Below, one piece after another: positions 20,176 through 29,769 of a DNA stretch of 56,577 nt; the first letter of the stretch is position 1; each line of letters begins with the position of its first letter. Made by a program: the position numbers and the translations under genes. The stretch comes from Zemynaea arenosa (GTDB lineage Bacteria; Pseudomonadota; Gammaproteobacteria; Burkholderiales; Burkholderiaceae_D), in contig NZ_SPVF01000257.1 of NCBI RefSeq assembly GCF_004614185.1, positions 1 through 56,577 on the forward strand. The letters run 5' to 3'. The notes under the pieces were generated by a model that saw only the letters and a program-made list of their open reading frames with translations, was not told the origin of the DNA and searched no databases.

Positions 20176-22532
20176 GAAGTCACCCGCTTCGCGTTCGTAG
20201 TGAATGGTGACATCGATTCAACGGTCAGGGCCGGTGGTAATTCCGGGGGCAATGGGAGATTCTTCGGAAGTTGGCCGGTTGAGTAATATGTTATGTTGGC
20301 TTCAATCAGCTCCGTGCGCCATTTTGGTTCAGCGCTCCAATAGCACGCGAACTGACTAATGAAATTGTCCCTTGTGAGTATTCCAAGACGTATGGTTTCA
20401 CGCACATCCGGTTGCTTTAACCGCCAATCAGCCACCGCGCACAGGTACAGGTAGAACAGCGGGTGGGTCGGCGCATGTCCTCCGCCGATGGCGACGTCAT
20501 AGGCCGTCACGTGGCTGTGATTCTTGCGGCCGCCATATATGGCGCTGTGAAATGAGCGGGGCGCGTCCGTCTTTTGCCAGCGCTTGCGAGCCTCGTTGGC
20601 CGTCTCGTTCCGCTCGATCAATAGCTTGGGCGGGTTAAGCGGGCGCGGTCTGTATCCGCTGTCCAGGCACAAGTACAAGTTCTTAATCTCACGCTTGTCA
20701 GCATTGTCCTTGCTCCGATTGAGACGCTCAGCGAGTGCCGGAGAGTGCTCGTTGACCTTCGCGACTTTTCCATCGTACAGCTCGGGATTTGGGCTTCGCA
20801 TCGATACATAGCCGTGCAAGTTATTCCAGGGCCCGGTGGGATCCGTGAGGCATTCCCAATGTTTGTTTATGCCGTAATCACTGGTAACAGCGGTCGAGGC
20901 GTCGACTTGATCGACGTGTTCGCTCGCACCGTACCGGTACTGCGCATCCGTGAAAGCGCCTTCGGCCATGCTGGCGCAAATGGGCTTTGGCAGCGGTTCA
21001 CCGGTGATACGTCGGACAGCGTGGCGTGTGCGCTCATCGGGTGACGCGTCGGCCGGCGCGTCGCCGTGGGTCGGCAGGTGAGCGCGGGCGATGTGATTGC
21101 TCGTCCATTTATCACTGTCAGCTGTATGCGCGTGATCGTCCTCACCAGGTAACCGAAGTATGAAGTCATGGGTGCCTTGTCCGAGCATGACGAATCTGCC
21201 GTTCTGTGGATCGGGTCGACGCTTCAATGTGAATATGCGTTGAAGAAACGTTCCGCCCAGTTCCGCGAGAGGCCTACATACGAACGGGCGCGGTACTTGT
21301 GTCGTCTTGCGGATCGGCGCATTGTCTTTGAAACCTGCACCAACGTTGGCTTGCCCAGACTGGAGTCGATGGCCCCGCTGGTAGTCAGGCACCCCCTGCC
21401 ACCCGATCCCTTGCACATTGGCGAGCGCCACGGTCATGTCCTCAGGCGAAAAATAGAGGTAGACCTTGCCTCGGTTGTCGCGGTCAGCGCTGGCCGTCCA
21501 CTTGGGTCCAACAGTGCCGAAGTGTTTTCGCGTGTCCGTGAGTTCCGCGAGCGGAGGCGACTCGTGCTTTTGCGCAGCCACGCCTTTGACAATGTTTGCC
21601 AACGTGGTCAATCGCGCATGAAGTGTTTGGCCGCCGGTAATGTGCCGGTAGCGGTCGTCTTCCCTCATTTGCGCGTCTTCGCCTGAATAACCGTCAACCA
21701 TTCCAGCCAGTTTCGGTACCTCATCGACCAAGCTGTACGGTGGGTTGCACAAGATCAGCGTGTCCGCGGGACGTGCATTGGGCTGGATGTCCTTCATTTT
21801 GGGATCCAGGAGAAAAGCCTGCGCCAACAGGCTGAGCATACAGCCCTGGCTGTGCGCGACGATCGAGACCGTTTCGTCTTCATCGTAGTCACGGATCATC
21901 GTGATGAGCGCCGCTAGCCGTCGGGCCGCCAAGATCATGTAGAGTCGGCCCGGATTTCTTAGGATGGGACGAGTTGCATCGTGCGCCATCCAGTCAAGCG
22001 CTCCGTGGGCGTCGCTCTTCCCGCGATTCCACATCTCTGGGAGCGAGTTGGTCGCATTCGAAAACGGCCCGCCACCCTTCGAATAGTCCCTGTCCAGACG
22101 GTTCCCGTAACGGTCAACTGCTTGTCCATGCGGGGTCTTTTTCCAGTCGCCGACTTTGTCCAGTTCTTCGCGAAAGCCCCAGTAGAACGGGATCACTGGA
22201 CTGTACGCAGTGTTGGTGATGTGGCGCTTGTAGAACACCGCGTCCGGATCCTCCTCCAGCTTCTCGCGATCGGCGGCTTGCGGCATTCGATACGTCGCGG
22301 GTCGGATGTCGCCGCACAAGCGCGTCGTCAAGCCTTCGCATAGGCCCGATTCCACCGCGTCGTAGCCTGTGCCCACATCGTTGACGCCATGCACGAGAAT
22401 GATGGAACCGGGCAGATTGTGCTTGGCCGCGAGGATCCTTTCGTTGCCCTGGCCGGGAAGTGTCACGCCGTCTGCGGTTCCGACGCTGAATGGAAGCTTC
22501 TTGTACAGTCCTGCGCTTTTTTGCTTGGTCAT
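20172..22532 (-). CDS. tle3: Type VI lipase effector, Tle3 family
   Basis: 786 residues from ATG 22532, which overlaps the vgrG stop as ATGA. An alpha/beta-hydrolase region has the oxyanion-side ILVHGVNDVG (about 45-54) and the nucleophile elbow VAHSQGC with Ser228 (Ala in place of the first Gly of GxSxG). The large C-terminal part fits DUF3274, including WECLTDPTGPWNNLHGYVSMRSPNPELYDGKV-like spacing split over 640-690. Tle3 enzymes are periplasm-acting phospholipases injected into rival bacteria. No signal peptide, as expected for a VgrG-delivered effector. It is followed by tla3; no separate immunity gene is visible. Confidence 0.87.
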   Translation of the reverse strand: MTKQKSAGLYKKLPFSVGTADGVTLPGQGNERILAAKHNLPGSIILVHGVNDVGTGYDAVESGLCEGLTTRLCGDIRPATYRMPQAADREKLEEDPDAVFYKRHITNTAYSPVIPFYWGFREELDKVGDWKKTPHGQAVDRYGNRLDRDYSKGGGPFSNATNSLPEMWNRGKSDAHGALDWMAHDATRPILRNPGRLYMILAARRLAALITMIRDYDEDETVSIVAHSQGCMLSLLAQAFLLDPKMKDIQPNARPADTLILCNPPYSLVDEVPKLAGMVDGYSGEDAQMREDDRYRHITGGQTLHARLTTLANIVKGVAAQKHESPPLAELTDTRKHFGTVGPKWTASADRDNRGKVYLYFSPEDMTVALANVQGIGWQGVPDYQRGHRLQSGQANVGAGFKDNAPIRKTTQVPRPFVCRPLAELGGTFLQRIFTLKRRPDPQNGRFVMLGQGTHDFILRLPGEDDHAHTADSDKWTSNHIARAHLPTHGDAPADASPDERTRHAVRRITGEPLPKPICASMAEGAFTDAQYRYGASEHVDQVDASTAVTSDYGINKHWECLTDPTGPWNNLHGYVSMRSPNPELYDGKVAKVNEHSPALAERLNRSKDNADKREIKNLYLCLDSGYRPRPLNPPKLLIERNETANEARKRWQKTDAPRSFHSAIYGGRKNHSHVTAYDVAIGGGHAPTHPLFYLYLCAVADWRLKQPDVRETIRLGILTRDNFISQFACYWSAEPKWRTELIEANITYYSTGQLPKNLPLPPELPPALTVESMSPFTTNAKRVTS

Positions 22533-25339
22533 GACTGTTCGTCCTTCCTGACGAGATTGATTGTCGCAAATTGCATCTGTCCGTGCGTCAATGTCGTGGT
22601 CTTCCCGCCCCCGTCCGTGACCCCGTTGCTGCTCGCCGCGGCTGCGGATTCGAGTTCGTAGTGGAGACCGCTTGCCGGTACTCCACCGTCGAGGTACGGG
22701 TAGTAGTGAGGAGCGAACTGAAGGTCTGTGCCGCCGTCGTCGAATCTTGGAAGTTGTGAGCTCATCGTCTCCGGGCCGTCCCAAGTGAATTGCGGTGCGT
22801 GGAATTTGAGCTGATGCTTGCTGCCGATGACCGGTGGACCGTCACCTAATTTGATGAATGAGCCGTCGGTTGTCACGAAAAGGAGCTTATCCGCCGCGAT
22901 AGTGACGGTGCCTTTCGTGGCAGTGATCTTTACGTTGTCGCTCGCGGCGAGTTCGGTATCCCCGTGCTGGCTTTGAAGAATCAACTTGCCGTTGTGCGCA
23001 ATGGCGTGCATCCCGCCGCTCTGCGCGAACAGAGACAGGCCATTGCCAGCATTCAGATTCACGCGCTGCCCGGCCACCATTTGAAGGTGTTGCTGCGCGA
23101 CTGTGTCGATGTTCCTGGCCGAGTAGCTGACGATCGCCTGGGAGCTTGCGAATCCGATGCCAGCCGGTGAGGTCACCCCAATGACCGGTTCCCGCGGCTC
23201 CGGCGCCTTGGGCTTGGTGTTACTCCCGTCCTCCCACTTCTCGAAGCGGCCGAGCAGGTCGTCCTGGTCCTTGGCGTCGATCGGCAGGCCGTTATGGCTG
23301 CCCGCATAATTCCCGAGCGATGCGAACAGCTCGCCACACTCGCGCATCAAGCTGAGGAACTCCTCGCGCTCCAGCTGGCTGCCTTTCGTGGTCCCCGTAC
23401 CGAGAAGCTTCCAAGCGCTCAAAAATATGCCTCGTGCTGCGTGCAAAGCGATGGCCTCACTGGTGCGCAGTTCTGCGCCTTCACCTCTGGGGTTGGATGA
23501 ACCATCGGCGCGCGGTTCGGTCATAAAGCCAAGGTTGAGCTCACTGGAGGCGTGGTCGCTCGCCAGCTGCGCACTGATCTGGCCCGTCGTGTCATCAAAC
23601 CGAAGCTGACTGCCGCGTGCCCCGCGGATCTCGCGGCTGCGCAAACCGGACTGATATTTCGTTCCTGGCAAAGGCGATTCGCGATGGAACGCAGGCGGGA
23701 CACCACTCCCGTTATAGAGCTGGCCGATGATGACCGGCTTGTCTGGGTCGCCCCCAGAAAAGTCGATCAGGACTTCGGAGCCAATCCGTGGCAAATACCG
23801 GGTGCCACATTGTTCGGTACTCCCCGGGCCATTTCCGGCCCAGCTTGTGGCAACGCGTACCCAGGCTGAATCGATGTCTGAGTTTGAGGCTCCAGCGCCG
23901 GCGGCGTGCGCGTGATCTTCCGGGCGCGTCGCTGGGAAGCGTACTTTCACCCGCCCGAGCTCGTCGCACCAGATTTCTTCATTCGGCGGGCCGACGACAA
24001 TGGCGCTTTGCAGTTGCGTGCGTGGTAAGACGGGCTGCGGCGGAACGATACGGCTGCCGCGCCGCACGCAGGTAAACCGGCTCTTGAACCGAATCGGTTC
24101 GCCATCGATGTTCTCGAACATCCGGTAGTCGCCCTCGCCCCATCCACTGTGGTTAAAGAGCCGGTGAACCCGCGCGGTGACTTCCTTCGGCAGGTTGTTC
24201 TGTGCCGCCAACAGCAGCGACGTGATGACGAATTCACGTTCAACCTGTGGATGGGTATCGATCTCAGGTTGTCCGCTCAGGCCAATCCACTCGCCGACGG
24301 CGAGATCGCGCACTCCGCCCTCTCCCTGGAAGACTTTCGCTTCGTAGGCAAAGTGCGAGGCATGAACATTCCCAAGGTCGGTCAGATCGAGGGCACTGTC
24401 GGCGAAATGAGGCGGGGCGACCTCATAATTTTCCAGCAAACCTGCAAGGGAATTGCCGCCATCGCCCTGGTCATGCCGGACGGGCGAACTCGTTGCCATG
24501 AAATCCGTGCTGGCCGGTTTTTTGTAGTCCCAGCTCTGCAGGGCGATATTCCCCGGCTGCAGTGAGCGTACGGCGCTCCAGGCGGTGACGGAGTCGCGCT
24601 GCTCGGTGGCGGCGTCGCGGTGAAAGCGCACGGTACCCGCGGCATTTGCTCGCAGCCGGCTCGTGTCCTGGAATAGGACGAGCGCATGGCCCACAGCCTG
24701 ATCGTTGGATCGCTGGCCAGCGCGCTCTGGCAAGCCAGAACGGAAGAACCACGAGATGCCGCGGCGTTGAAGCAGTCGGCGGATAAAGCCGGCGTCCGAT
24801 TCATTGTGCTGCATGATGAACTCGCGCTTGGGGATTTGACGGGCCGCGAGAGCGGCGTCGATGTCGAGTTCGAAAGAGCGTCGCAGGACCGTATTGCGCT
24901 CGCGCCATTCCGATGTCAACACGCGCACCACGTCGAGTTCGTTCATATTGCGGAAGACTCGCGTGTTGGTCCTGGCTTCCATGATCGCCAAGGCATCCGT
25001 GATGACGATCTGGTAAGTCGCCAGGGCGCCATCGCTTTGTCCAGATGAGGCTTGGCGAATGATGCCGCAGACCCGCCGGAGATCGCCGCGGTCCGTGACG
25101 ATTCTGAGTTCCGCCGGTACACCAATAAAGGATTTCAGCGGTGAAGTGGCGCTGGAGGATAGGCACAGGATTCTGTATTCAAATCCCCCGCAAACCTGTT
25201 CTCGTCCGATGACCTTTTGGGGCAGGAGCTCGTCCTCACCGCTGCCGTCCTGCCGCGACAGAACGAGCGACAGGGGGCGGTTCTGCGCCTGAAGGGCGTA
25301 TTCCAGCAACGCAGAAAATGAAAGCGAATTTTCGGCCAT
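22529..25339 (-). CDS. vgrG: Type VI secretion spike protein VgrG with DUF2345 extension
   Basis: 936 residues. The first 500 or so are the gp27/gp5-like Rhs_VgrG core (SPLKSFIGVPAELRIVTDRG; YTIVxxD-type barrel; ADxxGRVKVRFPAT with GTRYLPRIGSEVLIDF and DKPVIIGQLYNGS). A helical insert is followed by DUF2345 (about 740-900: SPAGIGFASSQAIVSYSARNIDTVAQQHLQMVAGQRVNLNAG, KGTVTIAADK). ATG 25339 is chosen because GGTGATC, matching the 3' end of 16S rRNA, precedes it; ATG 25351 and 25387 are alternatives. It overlaps the tssG 3' end by coupling distance and the tle3 start by ATGA, so VgrG is the likely carrier of the lipase. Confidence 0.93.
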   Translation of the reverse strand: MAENSLSFSALLEYALQAQNRPLSLVLSRQDGSGEDELLPQKVIGREQVCGGFEYRILCLSSSATSPLKSFIGVPAELRIVTDRGDLRRVCGIIRQASSGQSDGALATYQIVITDALAIMEARTNTRVFRNMNELDVVRVLTSEWRERNTVLRRSFELDIDAALAARQIPKREFIMQHNESDAGFIRRLLQRRGISWFFRSGLPERAGQRSNDQAVGHALVLFQDTSRLRANAAGTVRFHRDAATEQRDSVTAWSAVRSLQPGNIALQSWDYKKPASTDFMATSSPVRHDQGDGGNSLAGLLENYEVAPPHFADSALDLTDLGNVHASHFAYEAKVFQGEGGVRDLAVGEWIGLSGQPEIDTHPQVEREFVITSLLLAAQNNLPKEVTARVHRLFNHSGWGEGDYRMFENIDGEPIRFKSRFTCVRRGSRIVPPQPVLPRTQLQSAIVVGPPNEEIWCDELGRVKVRFPATRPEDHAHAAGAGASNSDIDSAWVRVATSWAGNGPGSTEQCGTRYLPRIGSEVLIDFSGGDPDKPVIIGQLYNGSGVPPAFHRESPLPGTKYQSGLRSREIRGARGSQLRFDDTTGQISAQLASDHASSELNLGFMTEPRADGSSNPRGEGAELRTSEAIALHAARGIFLSAWKLLGTGTTKGSQLEREEFLSLMRECGELFASLGNYAGSHNGLPIDAKDQDDLLGRFEKWEDGSNTKPKAPEPREPVIGVTSPAGIGFASSQAIVSYSARNIDTVAQQHLQMVAGQRVNLNAGNGLSLFAQSGGMHAIAHNGKLILQSQHGDTELAASDNVKITATKGTVTIAADKLLFVTTDGSFIKLGDGPPVIGSKHQLKFHAPQFTWDGPETMSSQLPRFDDGGTDLQFAPHYYPYLDGGVPASGLHYELESAAAASSNGVTDGGGKTTTLTHGQMQFATINLVRKDEQS

Positions 25340-25343
25340 TCGA

Positions 25344-26363
25344 TCACCCATGGAGATCAAGCTGGTAACAGACTCCTTCGCGATCAACGGTGTTGACGGC
25401 GGAAGTCAGAAATGAGGAGTGTCCCAGGCGCCAGTTTGCATCGGAGCGGAGCTGAGGTGCTTCGATAGCGTCGGCCTTGAGGACAAGCTGCACTTCAAAT
25501 GACAATGCGGCGACACGAAATAGTCTCAACACAGCCGCAAGGGCGGCGGCCGCCGGACCGCGTGGCAGGAACTGCTGATATGAGTTCAATGAAAGCGGGC
25601 CAATCCTGAGACGCACTCGCTTTTGCTTGCACATGGCGCGGGCACCCAATGCGAACCCGCCGCCCAGAGTCCCGTGCTTCCCCAGGCAGACCTGCTCTCC
25701 GGGTTCAAAGTCCAGCATTTCAGGGACAAATTCCTCAACTTGCACTGGTACGCAGAAAAATTCACTGAGAACCTGCCCGAGCGTGCTGGCGGAGACCGTT
25801 GGATGCCGCAGGATCACCGCATAAAATGCTGCGAAATCCGCTGGCAGGTATTCTTCGGATCGAGCCTGCTGGGCATTCGAAGATTGCCCCGGGAAGCCCG
25901 CCAAACTGCACCCGATCGTGCGCAAATCAGGCAGCTCCGCCTGCTCCGAGGTGTGGGCTTGAACCCCCAAGGCGTGCGCACGCTGCGCGACGAAATCGAA
26001 GAACCCCAGAATGGCGGCGCCCCGGTTCCCAGCCGCCAGTAGCGCTTCTGTGTAGTGATAGGGAAGGGTGCCTCCGGTTCCGAGCAGTCCGCCGGTGGAT
26101 GGGGTGAGGGTCACGTTCTTTGGCAGGCCTTCACCAGTCTCCGGGATGTCGGCCCGGAAGGCTTCTATGCCAGCCGTAGGGGAATGCAGGCCCGCGTGAT
26201 TCTGGTACCGGATGCGCATGCGCCTCGTTTCTCCGCCTGCTTGCGCGGGCCGGTCCACCCGCGCCTGGGCGACCTTCGCCGCCTGCGAGAGTTGGAACTT
26301 GAAGGGCTCTCGCAGCAGTTTTTGCGTCAGAGAGAAGTTTGGCTTCCGCTGCGGGGGGCGCAT
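25344..26363 (-). CDS. tssG: Type VI secretion baseplate subunit TssG
   Basis: 339 residues, family length for TssG, which forms the baseplate wedge with TssF and TssE. Typical segments: IRYQNHAGLHSPTAGIEAF, LTPSTGGLLGTGGTLPYHYTEALL, FFDFVAQR, and near the C-terminus RLRIGPLSLNSYQQFLPRG. ATG 26363 has AAAGGAGA about 8 bases upstream and lies inside the last 37 bases of tssF, so translation is coupled. The usual TssG motif FFDIFNHR is degenerate (FFDFVAQRAH). Confidence 0.88.
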   Translation of the reverse strand: MRPPQRKPNFSLTQKLLREPFKFQLSQAAKVAQARVDRPAQAGGETRRMRIRYQNHAGLHSPTAGIEAFRADIPETGEGLPKNVTLTPSTGGLLGTGGTLPYHYTEALLAAGNRGAAILGFFDFVAQRAHALGVQAHTSEQAELPDLRTIGCSLAGFPGQSSNAQQARSEEYLPADFAAFYAVILRHPTVSASTLGQVLSEFFCVPVQVEEFVPEMLDFEPGEQVCLGKHGTLGGGFALGARAMCKQKRVRLRIGPLSLNSYQQFLPRGPAAAALAAVLRLFRVAALSFEVQLVLKADAIEAPQLRSDANWRLGHSSFLTSAVNTVDREGVCYQLDLHG

Positions 26364-28165
26364 CGCAGAATCTCCTTTCCGGTCTGGGCCGAGACCACGA
26401 CCAACTGCACGAAGCTGTTGAGGTGAACGTATAAGCCGAAAAAATGATCGAGCAGCTGCGTGAAGGCGTGCAGCCCAGTACCGGCGTACGCCTCCTCGTT
26501 CATCGACAAGCTGATTTCAACGCCGTGCAGAAAGCCGGAGTAGTGCCGGTCCTGCCAGGGAATGCGCGCCTGCCTGCTTGTCATTGCTGCGATCCCGTCG
26601 ATCTGCTTTTGCATCGCGGCTGAACGGGGCAGGTTGTACAGCGTGAGGAGTTCGGAGAGCGGGGCCGTGTCATGGCCCATCAGCGAGCTGTTATTCAAGG
26701 ACAGGTGAGACACCAGCCTCCATTGATCGCTTGAGGGCAAACGGTAGGGCGGTGTTGGCTTGCGCAGCATCCGAATCGGTACGCCGCCCGTGGTATTCGC
26801 CATGCTGAAATCGCCGTCGGGTGCGCCGAACCGCATCTGGGTGGGCAGATGGCCGTTGGTGCAGGTCAGTCCTATGGAAACGCTGGCCTCATGTGCAGAC
26901 AGGGGATCGAATTCCAGATCGACGAAGGAGATGAAATGCTCGTGGCCGGGGCTGATGTGCGCCAAGTGAGGATCCCGGCGCATGAGCCAATAGCGGCCTG
27001 ACGGTCCCGATTCGCCATGACGCAGCGAGTAATAGGGGTGGTACTCCATGAGGCGGGAGTCGTCGCCGTTTCCTTCGATGGCGGTGACCGAATCGACGCT
27101 GTAAATGTCGAAACAGCGCGGATTGACGGAGTCGGATGGCAAGGAGTATTCGGCCTTGGTGTGATCCAGGCTCACCGGGCACGCCGCTTTGGGAAAGAGG
27201 TTGACCGCCGGAGTGCAGCCGAGGCGCAGATGATCCGGCGTGAGCTGCGCGAGCATATCTCCAATGGCCGCGTCGTGCCGCGACAGGCGAACGGCGAAGT
27301 AAATGCTGAACTGCTCGGCCGAAGGCGAAACTGAGCGTTTCACCGCCCGCATATCCAGCCTGAGGAAGTTGAACTTCTCCGGGAAGCAGCCGAATTCCAG
27401 CAGGAGGCGGTAGGCTTGATGGGAGCGCGAAGGGTAGGGCAGCAATGCTTCCTCGTCTGCGAAACCGGGCGTGTCGAGAATGGATTCCCGTATCGCGATC
27501 GCATTGCCGTCGCACTCGGTCCAGATCGAAGACACACTCATGGAGAGCGTGTCGCGCAGGCAGGAGGACAGGGCAGCGTCGGCGTCCAGGAACAGGTTCA
27601 AGTGATCCGGGAGGACGGATGCAATCCCTGTGCGGGACGACTGGTTTTCGAATGTCAGGCCAATGCAGTGGGTGACGCCAGGCGGGATCCCCAGGCCCGC
27701 CAGATCGCGCGGCACGGGGCCGAATCGCGCGGCCGCCAGCGATACCGGGGCTATCTCGACTGGAAACACAGTCTGGAACTGGTAGCGCACCCCATCCATG
27801 ACGGGGCCGTGCAGCATCGAACCGCGAGGGACGCTGGTCACATTCTCGGCTTTGGCGCGGCCGGCCCGCCGGGCGGCGTCGAACTGGACGATGGTGCAGG
27901 AGGGGAAAGGCCGCAGATAATGCGGATAGTTGACGTTCAGGAGCGCTTCCGTGAACCGGTCGTAATTGCGGTCGATCCGCATCGCCGTGTGAGCGTTCAT
28001 CAGGGCCACACCCTGCAGTAGCCTCCGGATGTGCGGATCCTGTTCCGCCCCGGCCGCGTTCACGCCAAGATGGGAAGCCAGCGCCGGGTACCGCCGCGCG
28101 AACTCCTCCCTTAGAACCTCGTTCTGGGCGAGCTCACGTTCGTAATACCGGAGAAGTTCCTGCAC
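26327..28165 (-). CDS. tssF: Type VI secretion baseplate subunit TssF
   Basis: 612 residues, normal for TssF. N-terminus LLRYYERELAQNEVLREEFARRYPALASHLG is the family signature; then DPHIRRLLQGVALMNAHTAMRIDRNYDRFTEALLNVNYPHYLRPFPSCTIVQF. The middle has VPRGSML and a late VVVSAQTGKEILRC. It starts the island; upstream (28280 on) is an unrelated GGDEF gene, so tssE, tssB/C, tssA, hcp, clpV and the membrane complex genes are absent here. Confidence 0.93.
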   Translation of the reverse strand: MQELLRYYERELAQNEVLREEFARRYPALASHLGVNAAGAEQDPHIRRLLQGVALMNAHTAMRIDRNYDRFTEALLNVNYPHYLRPFPSCTIVQFDAARRAGRAKAENVTSVPRGSMLHGPVMDGVRYQFQTVFPVEIAPVSLAAARFGPVPRDLAGLGIPPGVTHCIGLTFENQSSRTGIASVLPDHLNLFLDADAALSSCLRDTLSMSVSSIWTECDGNAIAIRESILDTPGFADEEALLPYPSRSHQAYRLLLEFGCFPEKFNFLRLDMRAVKRSVSPSAEQFSIYFAVRLSRHDAAIGDMLAQLTPDHLRLGCTPAVNLFPKAACPVSLDHTKAEYSLPSDSVNPRCFDIYSVDSVTAIEGNGDDSRLMEYHPYYSLRHGESGPSGRYWLMRRDPHLAHISPGHEHFISFVDLEFDPLSAHEASVSIGLTCTNGHLPTQMRFGAPDGDFSMANTTGGVPIRMLRKPTPPYRLPSSDQWRLVSHLSLNNSSLMGHDTAPLSELLTLYNLPRSAAMQKQIDGIAAMTSRQARIPWQDRHYSGFLHGVEISLSMNEEAYAGTGLHAFTQLLDHFFGLYVHLNSFVQLVVVSAQTGKEILRCAPRSGSQTSL

Positions 28166-28279
28166 CGACCCACCTCATGGCATGGCACTGATGAGGATCA
28201 ATTATTGCCATGCCAAAACGTGGACGTTTGCGCTATCGCAAACGAAAACCGAGCTGAGCGGAAGGAACCGGAGGGTGTC

Positions 28280-29641
28280 TCAGATCGCCGACAACGCCTT
28301 CACCGCCTCCCACGCGGTAGTGGCCGAACCGACGGCCTCCACGCGATTGCGGCCGCTTTCCTTGGCGGTGTACATGGCGCGGTCGGCGGCGACGAACAGG
28401 CGTTCGACGCTGTCGAGCTGCGTGGGCGCGAGCGTGGCCACGCCGATGCTGACCGTGATCCACGGCGACGTGGGCGACTTCGGATGCGGGATCCGCAGCC
28501 CCTCGATGTGCTGGCGGATGGTCTCCGCCAGCTGGGCCGCCGCAGCGGGTGGCGTATCGGCAAACAGCAGCACGAACTCCTCGCCGCCGTAGCGCGCCGC
28601 GAGGTCGGTGGCGCGCATGGCGTGGGCCTGCACCGCCTCCGCCACCCTCTGCAGACAGAGGTCGCCCTGCTGGTGCCCCAGCGTGTCGTTATAGAGCTTG
28701 AAGTGGTCCACATCCAGCACCACCAGCGACAAGGGCGCGCCGCTGCGCACCGCGCGCTGCCATTCCTTGTCAAGGAAGCTGTCGAAGTGGCGCCGGTTGG
28801 CGATCTTGGTCAGCGGGTCGGCCAGCGCGGCGCGCTGCAGCGCGGTGGCGGACTGCTTGTGGTGCGTGATGTCGTGGAACAGCCCAATGAACAGCGGCTC
28901 GCGCACAAACATCGGCGTGATCGACACATCCATCGACTTGACGCTGCCATCGTGCAGCCGCACCGGCACTTCGCGCGCGGCCTGCTGGCGCGTCTCGGCC
29001 GGCTGCTTGGCGTACATGTGGAACCAGGTCAGGTATTCATCCGCCACCGACGCGGGGAACAGCTCGCGGATCGAGCTGCCCGCCAGCTCCCCGTCGCGGT
29101 AGCCCAGGTACTGGTCGCAGGCGGGATTGGTGTACTGGATGCGGCCATCGGCCTCGATGATCATCAGCCCTTCGCCCATGCTGTTGACGATGGTGCGCAG
29201 GCGGTCGGCCTGCTGCTGCTGGGTCTCGGCCTGGCTGCGGATCTGGAGCTGGGTGCGCACGCGCGCACATACTTCGGCCATGCGATAGGGCTTGGTGATG
29301 TAGTCCACGCCGCCGATGTCGAAGCCCGCGACCACGTCATCGGTCTCGTCGCGCGCGCTCATGAAGATCACCGGAATGCGCTCGGTGACCGCGTGCGCCT
29401 TGAGCTGGCGGCAGGTTTCGATGCCATCCATGCCCGGCATGACAACGTCCAGCAGGATCAGGTCCGGATGTACGCGGCGCGCGATCTTGAGCGCGCGTTC
29501 GCCGGAGTTGGCGACGAAAGTCTGATAGCCCTGCTGGACCATCATCTTGCGCAGGACGCTCAGGTTGGTGGGTGCGTCGTCGACGATCAAAATCGCGGCT
29601 TCGCGGGGCGTGTCCTGTGTATGCGTACGGTACGGAATCAT
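28280..29641 (-). CDS. Response regulator diguanylate cyclase (REC-PAS-GGDEF)
   Basis: About 453 residues from ATG 29641 (a TTG four codons earlier is an alternative). An N-terminal receiver domain (about 15-135) has ILIVDDAPTN, the phospho-acceptor in LILLDVVMPGMDG and the KPY lysine. A coiled linker and PAS domain follow (about 150-270: GEGLMIIEADGRIQYTNPACDQYLGY), then GGDEF (about 285-445) with ADPLTKIANRR, DVDHFKLYNDTLGHQQGD and the active-site GGEEF. It should make cyclic-di-GMP in response to a phosphoryl signal. No histidine kinase partner is adjacent. Confidence 0.92.
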   Translation of the reverse strand: MIPYRTHTQDTPREAAILIVDDAPTNLSVLRKMMVQQGYQTFVANSGERALKIARRVHPDLILLDVVMPGMDGIETCRQLKAHAVTERIPVIFMSARDETDDVVAGFDIGGVDYITKPYRMAEVCARVRTQLQIRSQAETQQQQADRLRTIVNSMGEGLMIIEADGRIQYTNPACDQYLGYRDGELAGSSIRELFPASVADEYLTWFHMYAKQPAETRQQAAREVPVRLHDGSVKSMDVSITPMFVREPLFIGLFHDITHHKQSATALQRAALADPLTKIANRRHFDSFLDKEWQRAVRSGAPLSLVVLDVDHFKLYNDTLGHQQGDLCLQRVAEAVQAHAMRATDLAARYGGEEFVLLFADTPPAAAAQLAETIRQHIEGLRIPHPKSPTSPWITVSIGVATLAPTQLDSVERLFVAADRAMYTAKESGRNRVEAVGSATTAWEAVKALSAI

Positions 29642-29712
29642 GCTGGTGTTCAATATGTCCCAGCGCTGATCATACCGCCGCTGTAGTGACGGTGGGAAAA
29701 ATCTTAGGCCTT

Positions 29713-29746
29713 ACAGCCGTGTCCCTTGAACACAGGATACGGCTGT
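29713..29746. terminator. Inverted repeat between the TonB receptor and the GGDEF gene
   Basis: ACAGCCGT (29713-29720) and ACGGCTGT (29739-29746) pair perfectly around an 18-base loop, 24 bases after the receptor stop. On the leftward transcript an ATTTTT run follows only after 13 bases, so it is an imperfect intrinsic terminator at best. Confidence 0.4.
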
Positions 29747-29769
29747 TGTACTCGTGCAACCAACCGTTA

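Noticed and set aside
20172-22532. Loss of lipase activity because the GxSxG motif reads AHSQG
   Set aside because: Small residues at the first Gly are common in alpha/beta hydrolases, and the rest of the elbow is intact, so inactivity is not supported.
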